Source of the DNA: Saprospiraceae bacterium
GTDB lineage: Bacteria > Bacteroidota > Bacteroidia > Chitinophagales > Saprospiraceae
DNA: 64,000 nucleotides
NCBI GenBank assembly: GCA_016720635.1
Contig: JADKKF010000013.1
Location: 62,001 to 126,000 of the forward strand
Reading direction: 5' to 3'
The translations under genes and the position numbers were made by a program. Of this stretch, positions 1-9,392 are shown one piece after another. Numbering within the stretch: position 1 is the first letter of the stretch; each line of letters opens with the position of its first letter. The notes beneath the pieces were generated by a model. The model was not told the origin of the DNA, ran no database searches, and saw only the letters and a program-made list of their open reading frames with translations.

Positions 1-230
1 TTATGAAATTCTTTCGAATCCCACATCCTCAACAACTCAACTTTATGAATTTCAGCCCATGCACTAACTAATTTAAACTTGCTTACAGGTAAATCACCAT
101 CAAGGATATTTCCATTACTGATCAGAATATTAGCTTCAAAGTCATTCTATTTAACTTTAAAATGTGGGGGATTGTGATCTTTAAAAAACATATAAATGAT
201 TACACCATAAAATCTACTAATTTCTGGCAT
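1..230 (-). pseudogene. DUF4160 family gene, broken by an in-frame stop and cut by the window edge
   Basis: Reading the minus strand from an ATG at 230 gives MPEISRFYG, then FFKDHNPPHF, the hallmark of the short DUF4160 proteins that are often found next to DUF2442 genes in toxin-antitoxin-like pairs. Codon 28 (149-147) is TAG, directly before NDFEANILISNG. The frame then stays open through a typical DUF4160 C-terminus (SAWAEIHKVELLRMW) to the window edge. Both halves match the family in the same frame, so the stop is a point change (or sequencing error), not a wrong frame. The family's function is unknown. The usual partner gene would lie beyond position 1. Confidence 0.7.
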
Positions 231-401
231 AGAATGTAATTTTGTACCAAAGATATATCATTCAAAGCACTTTTCAAAGGTATTTTCTACAAAATACTTA
301 CATATATTCATGTAAATTTCTTTCCAATAATTAGTAGCCAAACCCACAATCAGTGAAAAGTAAATTGTAATAGCTTGTATTTCAATCTGTGGAATCCCTT
401 A
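231..401. other. Intergenic stretch, no gene seen
   Basis: AT-rich sequence between the start of the broken DUF4160 gene and the stop of the metalloprotease gene. I see no open frame, repeat or convincing terminator hairpin. Confidence 0.5.
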
Positions 402-2285
402 TTATCTAGTTTTGATAATTTTCTTGGTAATTCTGGTATTGTTGGTCTGAATTTTAATGAAATAAACTCCTGGTGAGAAATCACGTAGATTTAATTTTAG
501 TGCATCATAAACTGAATATTCAATTTCAGCTTTATTCCACCTAGTACCATTGGCAGCAATTATTTCTACATTTTGAATCAAATCATTTTTAAAGCCAGAG
601 ACAATGCACCAGTCACTTGTGATTGGATTGGGGTAGCAAATAATATCAGTATTTCCTTCAGTGCCAGTATCCAAAAGTGGATCCGAACCTTCATCTCCAA
701 AGAACTCCGTGCTAACCGTTCCTAAAAAGATGGTAACGTAAGGATTAGAACAAGTCTGGGTATTATCCAACTTAAAGGATAATTTATTTCTACCGTTGAA
801 CATATGCTCTGCAACCAAAATATTAAAAGCACCATTTTGATCTTGAGCTCCAGGGATGAAGTGAAAAGTGCTATTTATCATTTTGTAGTCTCTTCCTTCT
901 ATAACTCCAGGCATATCCATCGGACTCAAGGTTGCTTTGGTTATTGGCGTGTGAAAATTTCTATAAAATTTGATTGGGATTTCTACTTTGTAGAAATTTT
1001 TATTTGAATTTGAATTGTAGTTCTGGTTATGGTCTAAAGGATATGCTCGCATGAGTTTGCTGGTTAAAACTATTCTATTGTCCAATGGTCTCAGAACATC
1101 ATATTTTTCAAGATTAGGTTGAATAAATTGTTTTGACAAATCTGACCAGACATTCAAGTTTGCGATCACTGGTCTCATTATGGTCATGCTAGTGATAGGA
1201 TCGTGCAATGCTCCAAGATTGTGCCCAATCTCATGTGTAGCTAATACACTAAGGTGATATCCCGCTGTATTGCCCGTGTAATCTTGCAACAAATGGTATT
1301 TTGTTTCCTTGCCAATCCCATCTCTAAATGCCATACCAATAACGGAGCCGTCCAAATCTCGACGTGTCCATAACTGTCCTAAATCAAAAGGAACGTTCCC
1401 AATCCCATATTCATTGGCCCAAAATCTAAAGTTCTGAATGAGAACTATTGGGTTTGTTGTCGATGTCAAACTGACTTCTAAGGGATCAGAACTGCTCGTA
1501 GCTATATAGTGGCTAACAATTTTAAATTGGATACCATCTTTAAATTCATTGTCATAAAGCAATTGAACATTATTCATTACAGCTAGTGCAAACATTTGGG
1601 TATTTTGAATGCTCCCTTTGTGACTATACATCGAATAATCGCTCACAATAGCAAGTTCTAATTCTAGCCCGCATGTAGGCTCAATTGTATTGGTTCTTTG
1701 CTGGAGCGCTACTTCGAATTCCTCTTTAGTATGAGTGGCAGCGCATCCTGAATACTTAGAATTAACGATAACATTTTTTACATTGTAAAGGACGTACTTA
1801 TCATTTTCTGCATTGGGCACGAAATTTTTCAAAGGCTCAAGATAGAACTGTTCGCCGTCGATTAAGAACAATCCAACAGCCGAATTTTGACCTATTGTTA
1901 CAGCAAATTGTTTTTCGTTATCGCCATCAAGTATCCCGCGATAGCTATTAGACTCTGATAAAAACCTTGACTCTACAGCTCCATGGTCCTGAAAAGAAAG
2001 GCGAAACCTTTCATCAATAATGGATTTTTTTTGAGTGGTGCAAGTACCAAATATTTCATTGTTTAGGTGTAATATTCCATTGGATTGCTCGTTCGCATTT
2101 CGACTACAAAAATTTTCTAATGAACTGGTCGATAACGTTATTATATCGCCGTCGGAGACAAACTCCTTTATGGAAGGATACTGGCTAAATACGCCAGACT
2201 TTACGACATAAAAGGAGTTTTGACTAGATAATGGACCAATAGAAATAAATATAAGTGCTAGGGCAGTAATATACCATTTGCGCAT
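402..2285 (-). CDS. Secreted reprolysin-like (M12B) zinc metalloprotease with T9SS sorting domain
   Basis: A 627-residue extracellular protease. An N-terminal signal peptide (about 1-21, ending SSQ) precedes a propeptide-like region. The catalytic domain spans about 205-400 and carries the extended metzincin zinc motif HEIGHNLGALHD at 351-362 (zinc ligands His351, His355 and His361, catalytic Glu352). A plausible Met-turn follows at about 367-370 (SMTIM). The last 75 or so residues have the form of a type A T9SS C-terminal sorting domain (YPNP near the start, then GVYFIKI), so the protein is probably exported by T9SS and anchored or released at the surface. This is a single gene with no partner. 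The substrate is unknown. Confidence in the peptidase fold is high from the motif alone. Confidence 0.9.
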   Translation of the reverse strand: MRKWYITALALIFISIGPLSSQNSFYVVKSGVFSQYPSIKEFVSDGDIITLSTSSLENFCSRNANEQSNGILHLNNEIFGTCTTQKKSIIDERFRLSFQDHGAVESRFLSESNSYRGILDGDNEKQFAVTIGQNSAVGLFLIDGEQFYLEPLKNFVPNAENDKYVLYNVKNVIVNSKYSGCAATHTKEEFEVALQQRTNTIEPTCGLELELAIVSDYSMYSHKGSIQNTQMFALAVMNNVQLLYDNEFKDGIQFKIVSHYIATSSSDPLEVSLTSTTNPIVLIQNFRFWANEYGIGNVPFDLGQLWTRRDLDGSVIGMAFRDGIGKETKYHLLQDYTGNTAGYHLSVLATHEIGHNLGALHDPITSMTIMRPVIANLNVWSDLSKQFIQPNLEKYDVLRPLDNRIVLTSKLMRAYPLDHNQNYNSNSNKNFYKVEIPIKFYRNFHTPITKATLSPMDMPGVIEGRDYKMINSTFHFIPGAQDQNGAFNILVAEHMFNGRNKLSFKLDNTQTCSNPYVTIFLGTVSTEFFGDEGSDPLLDTGTEGNTDIICYPNPITSDWCIVSGFKNDLIQNVEIIAANGTRWNKAEIEYSVYDALKLNLRDFSPGVYFIKIQTNNTRITKKIIKTR

Positions 2286-2406
2286 GTTGCAAGTATTAAA
2301 AGTTTTAGAAATAAAAAGGGAAATGATTTAAACACCGAGCTAATTCAATAACGAACTCGACCTAGGTTTTGTGATGAATTATCAATAAAATGTTATAAAA
2401 ACTTTT

Positions 2407-2889
2407 TTACTCTACGACACCTTTCATATAGATGGTCTTGGTAGGATTTTTACAATTGGTGAACAGAACGACCGAAGGATGTTGGGGTCCATTCTTGCCT
2501 TCAGACTTAAAAGTCATCTCGATAAAGCCCTGCTCTAATGGCAAAATGTCGATAAACGGAAACGATGGAATGGTGCATCCACAACTGACTTCTGTTTTCT
2601 TGATTTGCAAAGGTGCATAACCTGTATTGGTAAAATAAAATTTTTTGGTGACTACAGTACCCGCCTTTATGGTATCAAAATTTATTTCATTGGTCAAAAA
2701 AGAGATTTCTGGCCATTTCGTTTCAGTTTCAATTTTTTTAGAACTATGCCGATATTTGGATTTTAAGTTTTTGTGCGATTTTGTCTGGGCTATACTACTT
2801 TCGACCCCTAAAAGACACCAAACTAAAAGGATTAATGAGCAAATTTGGATTTTTGAGGACGAAACTCCACGATTTAGACTTTTCCTCAT
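2407..2889 (-). CDS. DUF1573 domain protein, exported
   Basis: 160 residues. A hydrophobic N-terminal segment (about 14-34, ending SIAQ) looks like a signal peptide. The rest (about 60-158) matches DUF1573, an immunoglobulin-like domain common in Bacteroidota: FDTIKAG, FYFTNTG, the conserved SCGC at 102-105, and a C-terminal strand ending in MKGVVE. The molecular function of DUF1573 is not known; many members are periplasmic or lipoproteins. It ends the run of minus-strand surface genes, only 10 bases after the stop of the LamG/CHU_C gene upstream, so the two are probably co-transcribed. Confidence 0.85.
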   Translation of the reverse strand: MRKSLNRGVSSSKIQICSLILLVWCLLGVESSIAQTKSHKNLKSKYRHSSKKIETETKWPEISFLTNEINFDTIKAGTVVTKKFYFTNTGYAPLQIKKTEVSCGCTIPSFPFIDILPLEQGFIEMTFKSEGKNGPQHPSVVLFTNCKNPTKTIYMKGVVE

Positions 2890-2899
2890 AACTATGAAA

Positions 2900-4150
2900 T
2901 TAGATTAATAATTGAAAAGTACCATATTGGTATTTTTCTACTCCTGCACAAATATATTTAATTTTATACATAAAAACCCCAGGATTCATCTTTTTTTGTT
3001 GGAAGGTACCATCCCACCAATTCAGTGGATCCTCAGTCTTAAATACTGTATTGCCAATCCGATCAATAATCTCAAATGAAATCAATCTATCCAATGAGTA
3101 TGGATTTGAAATTCCATAGGTATCGTTTTTGCCATCTCCATTTGGGGTAAAGGCTGAAGGTATTGGCAGCGTATTGCATGACAAGGTTTTTGGATCAATG
3201 ACTTTAATGTAAATAGAATCTTGGGCCAAGCACCCTGGATATTGCGTACGCATCAGGTAAGTTGTAGAGAACAGTGGTTTGATCTCTGGGTTAGCTATTC
3301 GCTCATCACTGACTCCGACAAGTGGTGTCCAACTGTAAGTTGGCAAGTCAATGGTATCTGAACTACAATGGTTAGAATTGCCAATTTGGACAGTATTACC
3401 AAGATAAATAGTCGTATCTCTATTAGGCATTTGATCTGGTGCATAAATGTCCAACCCAGCTATTTCAGTTCCATCAAGAGCCCTATTATAAATCCTTATT
3501 TCATCAATTTGCCCAACGAATCTTCTATCTGTCACTCCCAAACAAGGGCTATTGGCGATAGAAGCTTTCGCTGCATTGGTCAAATCTAGGATGTCACCTG
3601 CATTTTTTTCTTCCGCTAAAGAACCATCTAAATAAAGTCTAAAATAAGCACCTCTTCTGACCAAAGCAAAATGATGCCAACAGACGTTGGGTTTCATTTT
3701 TTTAAAGAAAATAACATTTTTGAGTGCATTTTCAAAAATTTCAACCGAAATTGAATTTGAACTTGGGTTATACCTTACCGTTATTCCAGCATCGTTGTTA
3801 CAACTTACTTTTTTGGAAAAAAGATCCATTGTACCAACATTTGTTGCGGCCTTAAAATAAAATGCAACGGTAAAATCTCCTCTAGAAAAATAATTATTTA
3901 CCCGTCCATCCAAAATAAAAAAATCCAGCGGTCCACCTGAAAGTTTTACGGCTCGCCCTTCTACACCACATTGACATTTGAGCGTACCAGAATCAAGTGC
4001 TACAGGATTGATACTCGTACTATCGCTCAACTCACAATTATTGTTCATGGCATAATATGCCACTAAATTCGCTTGTGTCTGTGAGTTGATGCTCTGAACA
4101 TTAATTAAAAACAAAATTACGATTTGCCCAATCCAGACAGGTATTTTCAT
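2900..4150 (-). CDS. LamG-fold surface protein with CHU_C (gliding-type) C-terminal domain
   Basis: Secreted surface protein. I start it at ATG 4150, which places a clean signal peptide (MKIPVWIGQIVILFLINVQS) at the N-terminus. An in-frame ATG at 4219 would add 23 residues in front of the signal and is less likely. After the signal comes a concanavalin/LamG-like jelly roll (about 25-225, ending in the typical GQIDEIRIYNRAL), then an Ig/PKD-like stretch. The C-terminal domain begins with PSAFTPNGDGKND, the signature of the CHU_C or gliding motility-associated C-terminal domain that directs export by T9SS (type B). The ligand is unknown; a carbohydrate-binding or adhesive role is an inference from the fold. 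Confidence 0.82.
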   Translation of the reverse strand: MKIPVWIGQIVILFLINVQSINSQTQANLVAYYAMNNNCELSDSTSINPVALDSGTLKCQCGVEGRAVKLSGGPLDFFILDGRVNNYFSRGDFTVAFYFKAATNVGTMDLFSKKVSCNNDAGITVRYNPSSNSISVEIFENALKNVIFFKKMKPNVCWHHFALVRRGAYFRLYLDGSLAEEKNAGDILDLTNAAKASIANSPCLGVTDRRFVGQIDEIRIYNRALDGTEIAGLDIYAPDQMPNRDTTIYLGNTVQIGNSNHCSSDTIDLPTYSWTPLVGVSDERIANPEIKPLFSTTYLMRTQYPGCLAQDSIYIKVIDPKTLSCNTLPIPSAFTPNGDGKNDTYGISNPYSLDRLISFEIIDRIGNTVFKTEDPLNWWDGTFQQKKMNPGVFMYKIKYICAGVEKYQYGTFQLLI

Positions 4151-4242
4151 ATTCAGAAATGAATGAAAATATTTGCTAAGCTCCTCAAATACATTAATAC
4201 TTTTAACCATATAATTCACCTAAAATAATAATAACCAATTAT

Positions 4243-4788
4243 TTATAAATTTGTTTTATTTTTCATATTACGATTGAACTGTTCCGATGCTCCCTTGGCA
4301 ATAGAGAGTGTTTTCCAAGGCTCATCAGACAAAGATTTGGCAATGAACACAATTTGGCCGATATGATATGAATAATGAGCCAATTGTCTATTGATCGCTT
4401 CCAAGATGGTTTGTTTTTCTCCCCGAATGGTTATAAGATCGGAGAGTTGATTGGGTGACATCGAATCCAATGCCCCGTACAAAATATCCCACCCACGATG
4501 CCAAATAGCCAATAGTTCTTCCTTTGTTTCCAGTGAATGTTCGAATTCTCCATCTCTATTTCGCCATTCTTTCTCTCCATCTGAAGTTGCAAAATCTGTC
4601 CACCTGCTCACCATATTACCACTTAGATGCTTGACTAAAATCAAGATACTATTAGATTCGGAACCATAACAATAATTGAGCTCGTCAATATTCATCCGGT
4701 GGATGCATGTCTCCCCTAATGACTGATAATATCTAAATGTTTTTTTAATATTATCCAAATATAATATTTCGAGATTGAGATTGTCCAT
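4243..4788 (-). CDS. DUF1572 (DinB-like) protein
   Basis: 181 residues resembling the DUF1572 branch of the DinB/YfiT four-helix superfamily. Conserved points seen are the N-terminal helix with NSILILVKHLSGN, the RWTDF segment, and a C-terminal helix with HYSYHIGQIVFIAK, whose histidines are typical metal ligands of the fold. The precise reaction is unknown; relatives include metal-dependent thiol transferases. The start codon overlaps the stop of creD by one base (TAATG), so the two genes are translationally coupled. Confidence 0.8.
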   Translation of the reverse strand: MDNLNLEILYLDNIKKTFRYYQSLGETCIHRMNIDELNYCYGSESNSILILVKHLSGNMVSRWTDFATSDGEKEWRNRDGEFEHSLETKEELLAIWHRGWDILYGALDSMSPNQLSDLITIRGEKQTILEAINRQLAHYSYHIGQIVFIAKSLSDEPWKTLSIAKGASEQFNRNMKNKTNL

Positions 4789-6122
4789 TAACTTTCAGTA
4801 GTATTATTACCAGTTCGCTGGATAGCGTACCAATCAATTTTTCTAGAATAATACATCACCAATGCAAGTATCACAAAGATACCAAGACTACCGATCAACA
4901 AGGCATAATCCTCCAATTGTATAAGTACGAAAATGAATAAATACAATACCGAAAGCAAGCCGACAATAAAATAGGTCAGAATCCGAGACTTAAGCACGGC
5001 AGAAATATATCCTCCGATCAAACATAATGTGGCCAGTGCCGAAACTATATAAGCAGGATTAAAACGCCAATGTTCCGAAATGGACAATAGCAGGATGAAA
5101 AATACGATCAAGGCAATTCCGACCAAAATATATTGGATTGGGTGAATGAAAATATTGTTTAATATTTCAATAAAAAAGAAGATTAAAAAAGTAAATGTGG
5201 TAAAAAGTATGGCGTATTTTATCGCTCTATGGCACTTTTGATAATTGTCCACCGAAAGTACCAAATCTACTCCAAATCGAGATTCCTGAATATTTTGGGA
5301 GTTGTTAGTCCATGCTTGTGGATAATTTCTGTTGAGATGGAGAACATTCCAAATAGCGTAAAACCCCTTATCGCTCACCGTTCTATCATCGGGTATAAAA
5401 GCTCCGTTGAAACTAGGGCTATTCCAAACAGAATTTAATTCTATATCAGTAACCTTACCAACCGGAGTAAAATACAGCTGTTGGCTTCCTTTCAGATCTA
5501 GGTCAAAAGAAAAATTGCTGACAATCCCTGTGTCTTTGCGAAAATTTACCTCGGCATTGACTCCAGACTGAACGACATCATTACTAGGGACACCTGCATT
5601 GAATGGTATTTTTTTACCTTCCCAATTCAGATAAATCTCGTTTTCGATTCCTGTTAAGTCATTGATACCTAGCACCAATTTTGCTTGATTCAATTCCAAC
5701 TTTTTATCTTGAAGTCCTAAAGCATTCAAATCTGGCTGGGTAAAATCTCCATCTAGGTGCAATTTTGAATTATACAATACTATTTCATAGATACCTCTAC
5801 TGCGTTTTTCAGGTTTAATATTTCCACTGATATTGAGTTTGTTGGGTAAAATATAAAGATGCTCTTTTATTTCAGAGGTCTTATATGTGCCTTTTGTAGC
5901 ATCGTATTCCTTAGTCATAGAGTAGTAAGGAATGCTAAGATAAGGACCGTAAAGAGTTTGTTGCCCGCCCCATTTGCCATTGACTTCAGCTATCGCTGTC
6001 GATTGAGAATTTTCTCTTTCATATATAAGTCCTTGGATCATCACGATGGGAATAAATAACAATGCCCAAACCAAAAAAATCAATGCGAGTTTTATATAAA
6101 TATTGTATTTTAACGAGCTCAT
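4788..6122 (-). CDS. creD: CreD-like inner membrane protein
   Basis: 444 residues, close to the 450 of E. coli CreD. There is one N-terminal membrane segment (about 10-32), a long periplasmic domain with the family pattern (NGKWGGQQTLYGPYLSIPY near 48-66, then ILPNKLNISG and RGIYEIVLY), and about six C-terminal membrane helices from about 300. In Enterobacteria CreD belongs to the CreBC regulon and affects envelope integrity. Here no creBC genes are nearby, as is common in Bacteroidota. The stop codon overlaps the start of the DUF1572 gene. Confidence 0.9.
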   Translation of the reverse strand: MSSLKYNIYIKLALIFLVWALLFIPIVMIQGLIYERENSQSTAIAEVNGKWGGQQTLYGPYLSIPYYSMTKEYDATKGTYKTSEIKEHLYILPNKLNISGNIKPEKRSRGIYEIVLYNSKLHLDGDFTQPDLNALGLQDKKLELNQAKLVLGINDLTGIENEIYLNWEGKKIPFNAGVPSNDVVQSGVNAEVNFRKDTGIVSNFSFDLDLKGSQQLYFTPVGKVTDIELNSVWNSPSFNGAFIPDDRTVSDKGFYAIWNVLHLNRNYPQAWTNNSQNIQESRFGVDLVLSVDNYQKCHRAIKYAILFTTFTFLIFFFIEILNNIFIHPIQYILVGIALIVFFILLLSISEHWRFNPAYIVSALATLCLIGGYISAVLKSRILTYFIVGLLSVLYLFIFVLIQLEDYALLIGSLGIFVILALVMYYSRKIDWYAIQRTGNNTTES

Positions 6123-6168
6123 AGGGAGGATTTTCTATAAAAAGGAACGTTATTTTAAGAATAATATT

Positions 6169-7200
6169 TCAATTGTCAAACAATGTAATTGGGACCGAAG
6201 GCATTGGAACATTGAGATGCTTATAGGCTTTAGGGGTAGCTTCTCTTCCTCTTGGAGTTCTTTGGATATATCCCTCCATGATAAGAAAAGGTTCATGCAC
6301 TTCCTCTATCGTTCCTTGCTCCTCTCCCACAGCTGTGGCAATGGTGGATAAGCCCACGGGTCCTCCTTTGAATTTGTGTATAATTGTACCTAAAATTCTA
6401 TTGTCCATTTCGTCCAACCCACTCTCATCGACATTCAATGCATTTAAAGCATATTTAGCTATTTCTAAATCAATGGTTCCATCACCCTTCATTTGAGCAA
6501 AATCACGAACTCTTCTCAGGAGGGCATTAGCTATACGAGGTGTTCCGCGACTTCTCCTAGCTATTTCAAAGGCACCTTGATCGGCGATAGGAATTGCTAG
6601 GATATCGGCACTCCTTTTGATGATAGCCACGAGCGTCTTTATGTCATAATAGTCCAAAAGACAATTAATCCCAAATCTGGCGCGCATTGGTGCAGTAAGT
6701 AGCCCCATTCTGGTAGTGGCTCCTATGAGCGTAAATGGATTTATCTGAATTTGAATACTTCTAGCATTGGGGCCGCTATCTATCATTATATCAATCCTAT
6801 AATCCTCCATGGCCGAGTATAAATATTCTTCAACGACTGTATTCAGACGATGGATTTCGTCGATAAAAAGGACGTCTCCAGACTCCAAATTGGTCAAAAG
6901 CCCCGCCAAATCCCCTGGTTTTTCTAGTACTGGCCCTGAGGTCATCCGCATATTAGCACCGAGCTCATTGGATATAATATAAGAAAGTGTCGTCTTACCA
7001 AGGCCAGGAGGTCCATGCAGAAGAACGTGATCTAGGGCTTCATTTCGCATTTTGGCAGCACCAATGAATACGCTCAAGTTGTCAACAATTTTCTGCTGAC
7101 CGCCAAACTCACCTATAGCCTTGGGCCTCAAAGCTTTTTCAATCTGTCGATCCTCGGAGTTTTGATGCAGATTGGTGGGATCAAGGGGAGTACTGGCCAT
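6169..7200 (-). CDS. ruvB: Holliday junction branch migration helicase RuvB
   Basis: 343 residues, full length. RuvB forms the hexameric AAA+ motor that drives branch migration with RuvA. Visible motifs are Walker A GPPGLGKT (63-70), Walker B LFIDEIH (111-117), sensor 1 IGATTR, and the arginine-rich RTPRGR near the C-terminal winged helix. ruvA is not adjacent. It lies 46 bases upstream of creD and 23 bases downstream of a lipoprotein gene, all on the same strand. Confidence 0.97.
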   Translation of the reverse strand: MASTPLDPTNLHQNSEDRQIEKALRPKAIGEFGGQQKIVDNLSVFIGAAKMRNEALDHVLLHGPPGLGKTTLSYIISNELGANMRMTSGPVLEKPGDLAGLLTNLESGDVLFIDEIHRLNTVVEEYLYSAMEDYRIDIMIDSGPNARSIQIQINPFTLIGATTRMGLLTAPMRARFGINCLLDYYDIKTLVAIIKRSADILAIPIADQGAFEIARRSRGTPRIANALLRRVRDFAQMKGDGTIDLEIAKYALNALNVDESGLDEMDNRILGTIIHKFKGGPVGLSTIATAVGEEQGTIEEVHEPFLIMEGYIQRTPRGREATPKAYKHLNVPMPSVPITLFDN

Positions 7201-7223
7201 CTCTTTACTAAAAAGTTTATGAA

Positions 7224-7862
7224 TTAATTATTTCTGACCCAAAATACCTCAAAAGGTTCATATGCTGTAACTTTCTTACTGCAATCGCCATATTCTCGAT
7301 TTGACGTTTCACATATAAACTTTCCATCACAATCGAAGTAACGGTTTTTGTGCACATTGGTAAATTTAAACCAAACCTTACCATTTTTAATGCTTCTACC
7401 TATTGTAAATGGATTTGTACTCATGATTTCATCTTTCATCCATTGAGATTTGAAAGGATCTATGATTTTGTCACAAGTCAACATACTTGAATCTATGATA
7501 TTGTCTTTTATTAATTGATAGCAAGTAATTTTAGCAACCAGGGGTTTCCAAAGGCAATTTGAAGTTTCATTTTCTATGACTTTATAATCAATAGAAATTC
7601 TCTGTCCATCCCTAAGGGTTAGATCTTTAGGAGTCCAATTTGGTGCTGTTATTTTTGTGTTATTGGGTAAAAACAACAAGGTCCCGCAAGAATCTTTTCC
7701 CCCAAACATCTTAACCAAGGCTTCTTTTGAACATTTATAGGCAGGTTTATCGTCGCCCGTGGCATTGACAGCTTTTTGTGCTGATTTACAAGAAATCATA
7801 GAAATGATAAATATACAAAAAGTAAGGCTTTTAAAAATTGATAAATGGGTATTACACTCCAT
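7224..7862 (-). CDS. Putative lipoprotein of unknown function
   Basis: 212 residues. The N-terminus has a hydrophobic run followed by MISC (Cys25), a plausible lipobox, so the protein is probably lipid-anchored. The mature part has several cysteines (SCGTL, NCLWK, MLTCDK, YFDCDGKFIC) and a KVWFKFTN segment. I do not recognise a family. It could be transcribed with ruvB, 23 bases downstream. Confidence 0.65.
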   Translation of the reverse strand: MECNTHLSIFKSLTFCIFIISMISCKSAQKAVNATGDDKPAYKCSKEALVKMFGGKDSCGTLLFLPNNTKITAPNWTPKDLTLRDGQRISIDYKVIENETSNCLWKPLVAKITCYQLIKDNIIDSSMLTCDKIIDPFKSQWMKDEIMSTNPFTIGRSIKNGKVWFKFTNVHKNRYFDCDGKFICETSNREYGDCSKKVTAYEPFEVFWVRNN

Positions 7863-7952
7863 AAATATTGATTTTGTATTAGTAAAAAAAAATTATTAAC
7901 TATAAAATGAAAAAAAACAGATATCCCGCAAAAAGAATTGTTTGTTAATTCA

Positions 7953-7960
7953 TACCTTTG
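7953..7960 (+). promoter_or_regulatory. Candidate -7 element upstream of icd
   Basis: TACCTTTG fits the Bacteroidota -7 consensus TAnnTTTG and is followed by GCGG. It lies about 90 bases before the icd start. No good TTTG -33 box is found at the right distance, so this is a weak call. Confidence 0.4.
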
Positions 7961-8051
7961 CGGTTCGTTTTGATAATTTATCACAAATTTAGTATTTTTA
8001 TTTAACTTACATATTATAAAAAATATTATCCATTATTAAAAAATATCCAAA

Positions 8052-9317
8052 ATGGCAGGAAGTAAAGTTAGTATAAACAATTTGAAATTAAGCGTACCTA
8101 ATGATCCAATCATCCCTTTTATAGAAGGAGACGGGACAGGACCTGATATTTGGGCAGCTTCGGTTAGAGTATTCGATGCCGCGGTACAAAAAGCCTATAA
8201 TGGAACTCGTAAAATACATTGGTTAGAAGTTTTAGCTGGAGAAAAGGCATTTACGCAGACAGGCAACTGGCTCCCTGAGGAAACTTTGGATTCAATAACA
8301 GAATATAAAATAGCTATCAAAGGACCTTTAACGACCCCAGTAGGAGGTGGAATTAGATCTTTGAATGTTGCTTTACGGCAAAAACTGGATTTATATGCTT
8401 GTGTAAGACCCGTAAGGTGGTTTACAGGAGTTCCCTCTCCAGTTAAAGAGCCAAATCTAGTAGATATGGTCATCTACCGGGAAAATACCGAGGATATTTA
8501 TGCTGGAATTGAATTTGAATATGGAACACCGCAGGTTGAGAAGCTTAAAAAGTTTTTAATCGAGGAAATGGGCGTTACTCAAATAAGATTCCCTAACACT
8601 AGTTCGTTAGGCATCAAGCCTGTTTCACTAGAAGGAACTGAAAGATTGGTGAGAGCTGCACTTGAATATGCACTCGAAAACAATAGAAAATCATTGACCC
8701 TTGTGCACAAGGGCAATATCATGAAATTCACCGAAGGTAAATTCAAAGAGTGGGGATATGCACTTGCGGAAAGAGAATTTGGGGATCGAGTATTCACTTG
8801 GACACAATATGATAGAATCAAGGCCGAATCTGGACAAGCGGCGGCAGATGATGCGCAAAAGACGGCCCTTGCTAGCGGAAAACTCTTAGTAAAAGATGCT
8901 ATCGCTGATGCTTTTTTACAACAAATATTACTAAGACCGGCTGAATATGATGTTATAGCCACTTTAAACCTAAATGGAGATTATATATCTGATGCTCTTG
9001 CCGCCATGGTCGGCGGTATTGGTATTGCGCCTGGAGCCAACATCAATTATATGAATGGTTCAGCCATATTTGAAGCGACCCATGGTACAGCACCAAAATA
9101 CGCAGGACTTGACAAAGTAAATCCTAGTTCAGTATTGCTATCTGGAGTTATGATGTTAGAGTATATGGGCTGGAAAGAAGCTGGCGATTTGATCATAAAA
9201 GGTATAGATGGTGCCATCGGCAAAAAGCTTGTGACATATGACTTTGCACGTTTGATGGATGGTGCCACAGAATTAAAATGCAGCGAATTTGCAGATGCAG
9301 TAATCCAAAACATGTAA
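8052..9317 (+). CDS. icd: NADP-dependent isocitrate dehydrogenase
   Basis: 421 residues, the usual length of the homodimeric bacterial enzyme. It oxidatively decarboxylates isocitrate to 2-oxoglutarate in the TCA cycle. Visible motifs are GGGIRSLNVALRQ with Ser103 (the position of the regulatory and substrate-binding Ser113 in E. coli), YRENTEDIYAG, LVHKGNIMKFTEG, NLNGDYISDA and HGTAPKYAG. The Lys-Tyr after TAP is the pair that selects NADP in E. coli Icd. It is a single gene with a leader of roughly 90 bases; the small HAD gene follows after 75 bases. Confidence 0.97.
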   Translation: MAGSKVSINNLKLSVPNDPIIPFIEGDGTGPDIWAASVRVFDAAVQKAYNGTRKIHWLEVLAGEKAFTQTGNWLPEETLDSITEYKIAIKGPLTTPVGGGIRSLNVALRQKLDLYACVRPVRWFTGVPSPVKEPNLVDMVIYRENTEDIYAGIEFEYGTPQVEKLKKFLIEEMGVTQIRFPNTSSLGIKPVSLEGTERLVRAALEYALENNRKSLTLVHKGNIMKFTEGKFKEWGYALAEREFGDRVFTWTQYDRIKAESGQAAADDAQKTALASGKLLVKDAIADAFLQQILLRPAEYDVIATLNLNGDYISDALAAMVGGIGIAPGANINYMNGSAIFEATHGTAPKYAGLDKVNPSSVLLSGVMMLEYMGWKEAGDLIIKGIDGAIGKKLVTYDFARLMDGATELKCSEFADAVIQNM

Positions 9318-9392
9318 TTTTTTTAAAATAAATAAATATAAGTTTGCTTAAGGTCGCAGCACCTGGGTGGACAGACTGTTTTTACGAAAAAT

